Positions 22,830-32,661 of a DNA stretch of 64,000 nucleotides are shown piece after piece. The position numbers were made by a program, and so were the translations under genes. The stretch spans positions 306,001-370,000 of the forward strand of contig VICG01000004.1 in assembly GCA_008692225.1 (NCBI GenBank), read 5' to 3'. A model generated the notes under the pieces. The model worked only from the letters and a program-made list of their open reading frames with translations, did no database searches and had not been told where the DNA came from. The stretch comes from Monilinia fructicola (taxonomy: Eukaryota; Ascomycota; Leotiomycetes; Helotiales; Sclerotiniaceae). How positions within the stretch are numbered: the first letter of the stretch is position 1; every line of letters begins with the position of its first letter.

Positions 22830-23200
22830 AACCGTTGTTATGGGCTGCTGAGAACAGGTACACCAGTATAAGTGTGTGTACGCGGTGAATGACTTCAATT
22901 CTATATGGCTACTGTAGTAAAGCCCTAAGCGAATGCGAAAGAGACTAGCTCTTTCAGTAGGTCTATATAGGACTTACTACTTCTTGTACATAGCTAGCTC
23001 TTTAGACAGAATACAATATAAGACAATTAGGACCTACAATACGTGAGTACTATGTCTTCCGTATCCTTCTTGTATAAACAGTATTGATATAGATAAAGTT
23101 AACAGGAATGAATGGACTACGCTGCAACTAGCAATATTAAAGAATCAGGAAAATATAGAATATTTATTGATTAGCCATAAGGCATCTTATCCGAAAGGTA
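22830..23200 (+). pseudogene. Displaced C-terminal ankyrin segment of the NLR
   Basis: Beyond the stop at 22829 the next frame reads KPLLWAAENRYTSI, a normal ankyrin continuation of DIDD, so the stop is created by a one-base shift. About 200 bases of unrelated text follow. Ankyrin coding then resumes at about 23084 with IDIDKVNRNEWTTLQLAIL and NIEYLLISHKASYPKG. Either a 3' intron (a GTACGCGG..AACAG interval of about 207 bases is possible) or an insertion separates them. The natural C-terminus therefore probably lies near 23200. Confidence 0.5.
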
Positions 23201-23300
23201 ATTGCACTATTTATCAAGATTGACAGCTTTCACTAGCACCCTTATTCACCGCGCTATGTACCTTCACACTCATAACTAAAGATACCAGTTACTTGCACAT

Positions 23301-24887
23301 TCACCTCCGATCCCACTTTCGATTTTGGTCCAAGGACTGCCAACTAAGCCACAGTAGTATTGTCGCCAGAGTCATGGGAATTGTTACTGCCCAGTAGATC
23401 CAAAACTTATCTGACACCATCCAGCGTTGTGGCTCTGTACTGTTTCCCGGAGAAAAATTGAAAAAGCTAGTACTAAAAACTGCCTATATCCAGTTAGCCT
23501 TTGTTGACCTTACCTTAGCTAGGTAATAATAAACACAGATAAAGGTTCCGGGTAGGAAGAGAAGTCCTAAGACTGCAATAGTTCTCATAGAGAAACTATC
23601 CATTTGCATTGCTTTCGATAGACGTACTGAGATACGACTATCATATTGAGCTACGATATTAAAGGCCTATTCACTTATCAGATAAAGCTTGTTGATGGGA
23701 AAATAGTTCGTTAACCAAATTGATCTCATTACGAAGCCTGTCCTCAAGAGCCTTTGATCTAAGATGAAGAGATTTGAGAATGGTGCTTTGGAATTGCAGG
23801 TCTCTCATTGTCTGATTGGATATCGTTCTGATCGACTTCGACTTCGATAGTATAATATTATTTTTAAAGAAAAGTTCATGCTCTGGAATGATGGCTACCA
23901 ATGTTTCAAGTGTTATTTCCAACATCTCAGATGCATGTATGGCATGCCTTGCAAGTTCGTGCATTCGATCATAATCTGGTTGAGGATCTTCTTTCGATAT
24001 CCGATTCTATATATGTTAGATATTTTATCAATTGTAGGTCTACACATACCTTTTCTAGATCTCTAACAAGATCACGCGATGACCATAAAGCAAAATCAAA
24101 TAACTTTGTCATCTCCCATAGTAATATAACGTGAATTGAATAAGGATCTCGCATCTCCAGATGAATTAAAGAATTGATTAAAGAAGAGGTCAAGGTATTT
24201 TGAAAAGGATGTGGTAGATTAAAGCAGAGTACAACAAGCTTTTTAGAAGGCAACCAGGAGGTCAAGAAAGTGAATTTATGCCATGTATATAGAATGCCAC
24301 CGTTATTACAGCGGCTTGACCCAACATCTGGTTGTTTAATCAGAACCCGGAAGAGTGTGGCTGGAATCAATCTCAGTCCTCTTGTCTTAAAAAGATAGGG
24401 GTGACTTACTATAGGCTTCTAACACATCATCGACATTCCTGCTTTCTTGACATCTGAAGAATCCGCTTGCTTCTTGAGATACAGAATCCCAAAAGGAGTT
24501 TGGGATCATAAATCGGTCTGAAAGCTGCTTGTCTAGCTTGAGGTGAATCAAACTTTTCTCAGAAGGTAGGAAACTATTTTTGTTCAATATGGTGGTGAGG
24601 CGTGGGTGGATGTATTGACCAGTACTAACACTATCATGGCTTCAGGCAATGTCTCGAGAGAGTAAAAAAAAACATTTAGCATTCGCAACTTGTCTTGGAT
24701 AGAGAATGTTCTCGACCTACTGTATTGCATAGATCGTGAATTGAGATATGTCCCGTAGATCTGTGCTCAAGATCTTTCACTATTAGAAATGAATCGAGAG
24801 GAACTAAGTCCAATTACCTTGTCTGATACAATTGTAACCAGGTACGGAAGAATTATCACCCCTTGGTATAGCAGTATTGTTTGCCAT
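23301..24887 (-). CDS. Fungal CorA-like membrane protein
   Basis: Minus-strand gene of several exons; the start at 24887 gives MANNTAIPRGDNSSVPGYN. Central exons read FWDSVSQEASGFFRCQES and WHKFTFLTSWLPS, then HPFQNTLTSSLINSL and LRDPYSIHVI-type text with FDFALWSSRDLVRDLEK. The next part is MHELARHAIHASEMLEIT and a coiled-coil helix ending in NIVAQYDSRISVRLSKAMQ. Two C-terminal membrane helices follow, MRTIAVLGLLFLPGTFIC and DKFWIYWAVTIPMTLATILL, and the stop is at 23301. The long helical domain plus two C-terminal TM segments is the CorA fold, but the GMN selectivity motif of true Mg2+ channels is absent. This matches a large fungal group of CorA-like proteins of unknown function. At least two breaks (near 24660-24700) need an intron or indel. 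It converges with the NLR gene. Confidence 0.65.
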
Positions 24888-25583
24888 TTTCAAAGAAGTC
24901 TTCGCGTGAAGATCCTATCGTTCAAGAATTAATGTTGAATGATGTTGTTTTTCCTTGCTGCAGGGATCATATCTAACCTTATGTGATGTGGCATAATCCG
25001 TCTAGTAACCTATCGTTAAGCGCTTGAGCGCTGACTCATCAAGCTGTAACCTTAATGTAACCTTAACGCCATGACCCGCGGCTGCGCTCGCTAACCTACC
25101 AAGCCATGATCTTGATAATACCTCATGTCCAAGTACGGCGGTTTGGGCAACGGAATTCTGTAGAATTAGTTGCAGATTTATACAGCCTTGACCGTTGATT
25201 AAACCGCTCAGCTCTTACACACCTGTGCACTCTCTTATCACCCTAGAAAACCACGGTCTATCAAACTCGTGAATACAAAGGTATGTAATCATCAAAATTA
25301 AGCCCTGTTTCTCACAGTGTTACCAATCACCAATTAGATATTCTCTCTCTTCATCCTTGATACTTAAAGTTCTTTCACTTTAGCAATAGTAATGAAAAAG
25401 AAGTATGTGTTCAAACTAGTTAAGTTAGGTGATTGCACTATAGCCCAATCGGGCCTATCACAAGAGGCTTCGCATTACAAAATAATCGTAGAATTAGTAA
25501 GGTTAAGAGATATCGACTCTGCGTTTTGACCAATTGACAAGGGATTGGGATGTAGAAATACATGATACTTAAGAGTTTTGAGT
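24888..25583. other. Intergenic, no gene seen
   Basis: A palindromic TTAAGCGCTTGAGCGCTGA lies at about 25016-25036 and a repeated TGTAACCTTAA at about 25047-25068. The remainder is unremarkable promoter-like sequence for the CorA-like gene. Confidence 0.3.
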
Positions 25584-25886
25584 TTACTTCCATGGACTTA
25601 ACATATCCACAATCTTACGAAATCCATATCCTTTAGAAACCGAAAGCGCAGTATCGCCTTTAGTATCTATAAAGGTCGGATCTGCCCCGGCGATTAATAA
25701 GAGACCCACAATCTCTTCATATCCCTTTGCGGCTGCCCAGAAGATAGGTGATCGTCCGGAAATACTAGTGGCATTGACATCGACCGATTTCGTCTCAAAG
25801 AGTGATCGGACTACCTCGATATGACCATTCGTGGTAGCTATCCAGAGAGGTGTCACCTTCCTAGGGCTTGGAAGGTCTGGTTCAAC
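25584..25886 (-). pseudogene. Ankyrin-repeat gene remnant (3' end only)
   Basis: The minus strand encodes three ankyrin repeats: TPLWIATTNGHIEVVRSLF, SPIFWAAAKGYEEIVGLLL and DTALSVSKGYGFRKIVDML, ending PWK-stop at 25584. Upstream the frame runs through VEPDLPSPRKV and stops at a CCTAG that coincides with the edge of the AT-rich block (25887). No start, NACHT or other domain is found further upstream. It looks like the tail of a second ankyrin or NLR gene whose 5' part has been replaced or obliterated by transposon-derived sequence. Confidence 0.7.
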
Positions 25887-28225
25887 CTAGGGTTGTTATT
25901 TATATTGATATACTATACCGTATATTAGTCAACTTCGTTATAATATATAATATTGCTCAAGGCAAATATATATATGCATATACTAGCGTGCTATAAAGTG
26001 GATTATCTAGTCTTTTTTATATAAGAATTAGATATTTTAGATATGAATAAAAGATATTTCAAGTGAATATTAAAGATATTTTAAAAGGAAAAGAATGAAT
26101 TTGATTAGATAATCAAGAAAAGTCTTCGAAGCTTACTAAGCATACCTTTAAAATCTTTATTCTTAACTAATAACATTACTTAAACTAGCTAATACAAGTA
26201 TTCGTTCTTTATATTCTAATTAATCAAATATCTATTTGTAATATATCAAGTAAAATAACTAAATCTAATTGACTAAACTAATATAATTTACTAAAAATCT
26301 CTTATGAATATAAATTTTTATTTTCATTTAAAAATTGTTTTAAAAATATTAAAAGTTCTAAAAAAAGAGATTTGAAATCTTTACACTAAAATATTAATAA
26401 ATTTCAATTTAAAAGTTTATATAGATTAAATAATATCAATAAAAAGGATTTAAAATCTAATTCTAAGAATTCTAGTGTTTTAAATAAAGAATCTTAAGAT
26501 GATTTAAAGAAATTTGATTTTAATAGTTTATTTAAATCAAGTTCGAATAATAATTTAAATGAATATAATATTTTAACTACTTTTCGAAAAATAAATTATT
26601 TTTTTAATAAAAGTTTAAAAAAGATTATTTATGGGATTTCAAAAATTATATTGAAATTTTTCTAAAATATAACGAATTTAAATATATTTATTAGTTTTAT
26701 AGATTGTTTTTTCGTAATAAAAAGCATTAAGAAAAATAATTTTTAAATTAAAAATACCTTATTCTCATTCAAGTATCATTTATAATTTATATATTATATT
26801 GTAAAAAGGTGCTAGGGAGGGAGTGGGAGCCTGAGGCATTCATCGAGCTAAGGGCTACATATATGGCTCCTCCCTCATAGTTAGCTCTTCTTTTCTCTTC
26901 ATAGTTTACAACCTTAATGAAGCTATTCGATACCCTATAGTCTCTCGTTCCACTTCGTGACATATATATAGTTTTAATTAATCCTTTTATAAATATATGA
27001 AATATTTTGTATATAAAATTTGGTTTTGATTTTATAAATCCTTATTTATTTTATATTAACTTGTATTTCTTAAATTTTATACATTCTTATTGTATTTTGA
27101 AATTTTTTATTAAAAGTTTATTTTCTATTAATTTAAATCTTAAAAAATATAAATAATTAATTATTAGTATTTTTCGAGACTTTATAAAAGAAAATATCAA
27201 TCAAAATACTTAATACATTAAGAAAGATAAAAACTTCTATTAAATTTTATTAAAATAAGTAAAATAAATTATTTAATAAGTAATGTAAACTTTCTTTATA
27301 ATAATGCTAATTTAAATAATAATAAAATCAGGGCTTTTAAATAATTTAATATTTATTTACTTGTTAATAATTATTGTTTTTTACTTCTTTTTATAAAAAT
27401 ATACAAAATTATAATATAAAAATTATATATTAAAGATTGTTTTTCTTTAAGTTTATTTATTATATTAATTAATCATTTTCTTTAAACTAAATAATATATT
27501 ATACAAAAGGAATTATTAAGAAACTTTTATAATTCTAAATTTTTAATTACTTAGTATAATAAGTTTTTATTAAATACGAAAATTACTTTTGTTAATAGGT
27601 TTTTTGATAAAATGAAATTTAAAAAAACATAATTAAATAATATAGATTTATTTAAAATTTAAGAATATTTTAAATTATCAATACTTAAAATAATAAAACA
27701 AAAATACGCAAATTAAAGGGTTTATTTATTTAAAAAATTATAATTTCAATATTATAATTTAAATATAAATAAACCTAATTTTTTTAAAGTATTTAAATAA
27801 TTCATTTAAACATAATCTATATATATTTAAATTTAAAGTATAAGAAATATATCTTGAATGATCTTTATTAATAAAATAAAATAATTATATATCAAGTAGA
27901 AAGCAAACTATAAATAGATTATATAATAAATAAAATTCGAATAGACTCTAAATAGAATATATATTTAATAGAAAAACGAATTACAAATAGATTGTATAAT
28001 AAATATGTTATATATTAAATGAAAATCTAAATAGATTATATATTAAATATTAATTAGAGACTGAATTATAAAGAAATTAAATATTCAATGGAATCTAAAT
28101 AGTTTATATAGTATATGAAATCTAAATAGATTTAATACTAAATAGATTATATATCGTTTAATATATATAATCTTTATATTAAATATCGATGTATCTTTAT
28201 TTTGTATGATGAATATTTATACGTG
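25887..28225. other. AT-rich, RIP-like block without coding capacity
   Basis: About 2.3 kb of roughly 80% or more A+T with no open frame. It is full of TTTA/TAAA text, with an LTR-like island embedded at 26800-26962. Several imperfect repeats of AATAGATTATATA-type words occur at 27900-28150. Confidence 0.7.
26800..26962 (+). mobile_element. Solo LTR-like unit, about 163 bp, with TATAT flanks
   Basis: It begins TGTAAAAAGG and ends CACTTCGTGACA, and TATAT lies on both sides (26795-26799 and 26963-26967). Its base composition is normal inside an otherwise AT-rich block. Internal words shared with 17628-17789 include CTGAGGCA and GCTAAG, a TATA-like element and a pyrimidine-rich second half ending CGTGACA. 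The AT-rich flank makes the 5-base duplication weak evidence by itself. Confidence 0.5.
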
Positions 28226-28340
28226 TTAAATATTTTGTCGGAAATTATTAATCCTACGAAATCAATTGTATGATAAAATATTAACAATAAAGAGTCTATG
28301 AGTATATGTATAAGGGTATACTTTTTAAAGCTCACCGGTA
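28226..28340 (+). repeat. Dispersed repeat family R, partial copy 1
   Basis: Contains TTTGTCGGAAATTATTAAT, ACGAAATCAATTGTATG and GAGTATATGTATAAGGGTA, then GCTCACCGG. All are diverged versions of blocks in 28431-28830 and 29445-29840. Confidence 0.6.
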
Positions 28341-28430
28341 TTCTCTATATATTAATAGTAGTACGTATATCGGATTCGAAATGGATTAGTCGAATTCGAA
28401 ATTAAGACGAAAGCTCACCAGTGAATAAAA

Positions 28431-28830
28431 GCTCACCGGATGCTAAAATTTCATCAATAGCCATTTTGCACGTAAAATAATTTGTCGGAAAATATTCATT
28501 CATACAAAATCAATTGTATGCCATCAATCTTACGCCAAGGACCCTATGGGTATATGAATGGGGTAGGCTGAAAGCACTATTCAATGGGTGATACCATGCT
28601 TTAGGCTTTTAATAAGCTATTAGCACCTATTCCATTTAAATCTTAATACTATATCATTATAAATTAGGTGATTCAATTATAATAATATAGGTATCTCATA
28701 CCCTATAAGTTATTTAATTTTTAGGTGATTCTTTATTAAATTTATAGGGTATTAATATACTTAATTCCTTTCTTTAAGCCTTTATATTAATATGTATAGG
28801 TGAGTATATATATTTATTATATAGGCTTAA
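28431..28830 (+). repeat. Dispersed repeat family R, copy 2
   Basis: Begins GCTCACCGGATGCTAAAAT, then TCATCAATAGCCATTTTGCA, GGACCCTATGGGTATATGAA, GGGGTAGGCTGAAAGCACTA, two TAGGTGATTC words and a GTATAGGTGAG word. It is collinear with copy 3 over about 400 bases. Confidence 0.75.
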
Positions 28831-28944
28831 AATTAGAATTTAGGTATAGTATTTTAAAGAAACTAATCAAGTTATTATTAATTATATGGGTGAGCATATA
28901 AATTAGTATTTAACTTTAATATAGTGGATTTAGAATGCTTTGAT

Positions 28945-29215
28945 TATACGTTAAATTTAGAGGGCTATTTAGAGGGCTATCATATGGTTATTCTTATTAA
29001 TATACGTTAAATTCAGAGGGCTATTTAGAGGGCTATCGGATGGCTATTCTTATTAATATACGTTGATATCAGAGGGCTATCAGAGGATTATTCGTATTAA
29101 TATATGTTAAATTCGAAAGGTTATTTAGAGGGTCATCAGAGGGCTATTCTTATTAATATACGCTAAATTGGAAGGGCTATTCAGAGGGCTATTCCTATTA
29201 TTATACGTTAGATAT
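28945..29215 (+). repeat. Tandem array of about 56-bp units (TATACGTTAAATTCAGAGGG)
   Basis: The word TATACGTTA (or a close variant) recurs at 28945, 29001, 29057, 29101, 29157 and 29202, giving spacings of 56, 56, 44, 56 and 45. Each unit carries one or two GAGGGCTAT(T) words and TTCTTATTAA. The short units have lost one 11-base sub-block. Confidence 0.8.
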
Positions 29216-29444
29216 CACGGTACCTAATACTATAATTCAGTGGAATTATAGGCATCTACACGCTGTAATTATAGGCTTACACACCCTATAATTTTATCAT
29301 ACTCTAACGTCACGGTCTATTACCTTATAATGTTATTAGTATATTCGTTATATATTACAATTCTGGTGAATAGGTATAAGATCTCTACTGATGGTATATT
29401 CATCTAAAGCTCACCGGGCATTATAAGACCACCGGGCATTATAT

Positions 29445-29840
29445 GCTCACCGGATGCTAAAATATCATCAATCGCCATTTCGCACGTAAAACAATTTATC
29501 GGAAAATATAAATTTATACGAAATCTATTATATGCTAAAAACCTTACGATGAGGACCCTATGGGTATATGAATGGGGTAGGTTGAAAGCACTATTCAATA
29601 GGTGATACTATATTATAGGTTTTCGATACGCTATTAGCACCTACACCGTACCATTCTCAATACTATATTATTTGCAAATAGGTGATTCTATTAGAATAGT
29701 ATAGGTATTTTTATACTCTATGAATTATTTCAAATTAGGTGATTCTAAAGTGATAATATAGGGTATAAAATACTAGAATATTGATTTTAAGAATCTGTAT
29801 TAATATGTATAGGTGAGGATACATATAAATTATATAGTGT
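29445..29840 (+). repeat. Dispersed repeat family R, copy 3
   Basis: Collinear with 28431-28830: GCTCACCGGATGCTAAAAT, TCATCAATCGCCATTTCGCA, GGACCCTATGGGTATATGAA, GGGGTAGGTTGAAAGCACTA, CTATTAGCACCTA, TAGGTGATTC, GTATAGGTGAG. Differences are mainly transitions. Confidence 0.75.
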
Positions 29841-30079
29841 TAAAATTAGGCGTTTCTAAGCATTTGATACTATTAGAGGCGTTATTAGGGGCATAATACT
29901 ATTGGAGCCACTATTAGGGGCATTACATACTGTAATATAGTAGTAGCGCTCCGGTGTCACGCTGTCTTTAAGGCTAGCTATTATCTTATAATCTCAATAA
30001 GTCCCACGTATAACTAAGGTATAATTATCACAGTGGTAGTATAATTTTACTAATTTCCAAGTATATCGTCAACTATAAT

Positions 30080-30180
30080 TTCGTCTACCGGTGAATATGC
30101 TCATTATCAATACTACCGGTGAATATATTTCCTATTCACCCTACCGGTGAAGCAAAACTCAATGCACTTACCGGTGACCA
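30080..30180. repeat. Cluster of TACCGGTGA palindrome-centred words
   Basis: Four TACCGGTGA words lie within 90 bases (about 30089, 30113, 30141 and 30167), one of them inside TTCACCCTACCGGTGAA, an inverted repeat. The complementary word TCACCGG also occurs five times between 28330 and 29455. Confidence 0.7.
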
Positions 30181-30333
30181 TCTCCATACCTTCCGCATGA
30201 AACATCTATTCCCGTCACGGTTTTCCATCTTACATCACGCTTCCTTCCGGTGGGTGAGCTATTATATCATTATCCGTAGTAGATGTATTATAATTATACA
30301 TGTTATTCTTATTATCATTCGTATTCCTCTTAC

Positions 30334-30600
30334 ACTGTAGGTAGATTTCACTCCAATCAGGAAAATGCGCACATGTAATTAATACATGGTTTTGTTTAGT
30401 ATATTGATTCGTCTGACTTTCACCCTTCGTAAGACTGACTGCACTACAAAGGGTGGATGGATGGATGGATGGATGGATATATATTCAACGACACCCATCC
30501 CACTCTCATGACGCCCCATCAAGCCGCCTAGCATCCACTCCGCACACAGCGGAGTGGTGGTGCGATAACACGTAATCTAACCTAACCAGCCTATGGATCC
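30334..30600 (+). repeat. Dispersed repeat, copy B (right edge of the accessory island)
   Basis: Diverged direct copy of 18394-18625. It has gained a GGAT microsatellite (30453-30478) and shows a clean hairpin CCACTCCGC-ACACA-GCGGAGTGG at about 30534-30556, of which copy A keeps GGTCCGC-GCA-GCGGAGT. A TATA-like GAGTATAAATA follows at about 30622. Confidence 0.65.
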
Positions 30601-31395
30601 AGTAAGTATTCCACCCCAACAGAGTATAAATAAGTCGCCGCCCACCTCCCTCCCCCGCCTCGCCACCCTCCCCCCCATTTAGCCAAGCTCGAAAAAAGAC
30701 TACATACAATTTTCAACATCAACAACAAACGCAACGATTACCCTAATTACTTATACGTATACGTATATGTATGTATACGTATATGTATACAATCGCTCTG
30801 CGAAGAACCTTAGAATCACTCCCCAACAGGATCACGATCATCTCGACAATGAGCCTATCTATCTATCCATCTATCCCCTGGGAATAGCAACTGCGCTTCC
30901 CTGATAGCTCTCTCTCTCTCGCTTTTGCAAGTTCCGAAGTCGGACTAGCTAGTCTTGCCTAGGTAGCTTTATTATGTCTTTTTCTTGGGCTGGTGGCTCT
31001 GTTCGATGTTCTGGTTGCTGTGGATATGCGACGCGCTGGCTGGGTGGATGGTGTTGTAATTAGTCCTTGCGTTGGATTCTTTTGAGGTCTTGCGAGAGAG
31101 GAGGGATGATATGATAACCTGGAAGGTATATGTATGTATCTATGTAGGGAAAGAAGGGAGGCGAGGTAAGAGGGGCGGGGAGATTCGAGGGTTTGTTTTA
31201 TTGGGATGGAGATGGAGATGGAGGATATATGTCCAATAAACAAATAAGTAAATAGATAAATAGCACCTAGAAAATCATCCCCAACCCCCAGAATCAAAAT
31301 CCGCATCCGGATGCCTCTCCAACCCGGGGACGAGCATTGATCTCCAATATTAATATTCACGCTTGATCGGTCGCATACCTACATTAATCACCACC
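30601..31395. other. Promoter-like leader region
   Basis: TATAAATA at about 30624 is followed by a pyrimidine-rich tract (30638-30675) and an AC-rich leader (CAACATCAACAACAAACGC at about 30716), the usual arrangement of a strong fungal promoter on the plus strand. The GTATACGTATATG alternation lies at 30753-30790. No coding sequence is seen before 31396. Confidence 0.4.
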
Positions 31396-32186
31396 ATGAT
31401 GACCATCACAAATGACCACCACACCCACACCCACACCCACACCCACACCCCACACCACCAATCCCCACCCCATCATCTCCAACCGGACCCCGCCAGCTCC
31501 TCACCGGACTACCAAATTGTAAACAATCTCCTTCTCTCCTCATCCTCATCCTCCTCTTTCTCTCCACCCTCCCCCCCCTCCTCGTCCCCGCATTAGAAAT
31601 TCTCACGATTCCCCATCTGGATCTCTCACAGGACGTTCCACTCTTTCCGTATTTTACCCATTTACCACGACGACTAGTGCTAGTGCTACTGCTATTACAG
31701 GTTCGAAACCTTAACGTTTCTCTCTCCCTTTCCCTCCTTTTAGCCTTTTTTCCCCTCTCCCTTTCCCTCTCCATCTCTCTTCTCTCACACCTCGAAACTG
31801 CCATTCGGGGTTTCCTCACCAAATTCCCAGCTCCATCTCCACCTCCACCTCCACCTCCACCCCTGCCCCTCCACCCCACATGAGCCCTCCCAACCCCTCC
31901 ATCCCTTCTTCTCCTCCACCACCACCACCACCCCCACAAACCCACCACCACCAATCCCAACACCAACCCCACAATAACACCAACCAACGTCCCCACACCC
32001 ACACCCACCTCCCCATCCCCATCTCTCGGCCCCACAGACGCCATCTCCGAACTTCCATCTCGACTGTCGCGTTTCGGTATCGGTATTGAAGGCCGCGGCA
32101 TGGTATTCATCTCGGACGAAACGGAGGAGGGGGGCGGGGATCGGAGCGTCAGGGAGGTCAGGGTGATGGAGGGGATGGTGGATTGA
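31396..32186 (+). CDS. Possible low-complexity protein gene, strand uncertain
   Basis: On the plus strand ATG 31396 (CACC-ATG context) opens MMTITNDHHTHTHT, then DPASSSPDYQIVNNLLL. After one indel in the C run near 31575 it reads ALEILTIPHLDLSQDVPLFP and FTHLPRRLVLVLLLLQ. A possible intron ends in CCCCACAG at about 32035, giving DAISELPSRLSRFGIGIEG and RGMVFISDE to the stop at 32186. The minus strand is also open for 266 codons (from 32206, MPPRRSRQSTIPS), so coding strand cannot be settled by frame alone. The upstream plus-strand promoter-like layout favours the plus strand. I do not recognise a family. Confidence 0.3.
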
Positions 32187-32661
32187 CGAGATCTTCTCGG
32201 AGGCATTTTCCGAATCTCAAAGTGGGATTGTGGGAGTGCAAGTCGTGATTTTAAGACTCGTTGTTATTTTCCTCCACGGGGGGGGTGGGGGATTTTTTTA
32301 AAGGAAAAAACAAATCGAGTGATTGCTTCCTGGTATGATGAGGATCGTGATGATATCTTATGCGGCATGCAGACGCCCTGTTTCTGTGAAGAATTCATAT
32401 CCCGCATCCGTGTGATGGGCTTGTACACGGTGAGAAAGTTGAGCGGGCACGTGAGCGGGAGGGGATGGGGGGTGTCAATTTCGAGGAGCCAACTGAGATA
32501 CCCCCCCGGATGATCCTATCAAGGATAAGATGCGAGATTGCGGATCGAGCCAGGTGCATTGCGGAGCTTGCGGATGTCAGCATTGTGTGACGTATGCTCT
32601 GGGCATGCAATCAGCCGCCTGTGTGACGTGGGGATGTGCTTGCGTGCGACTACCATGACAT
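32187..32661. other. Intergenic, no gene seen
   Basis: A short G-rich stretch (32279-32292) and ordinary text; likely 3' flanks of two convergent genes. Confidence 0.3.

Noticed and set aside
22020..29215. Regularly spaced repeats considered as CRISPR-like arrays
   Set aside because: The 99-bp units are coding ankyrin repeats and the 56-bp units are contiguous tandem repeats without unique spacers; the host is eukaryotic.
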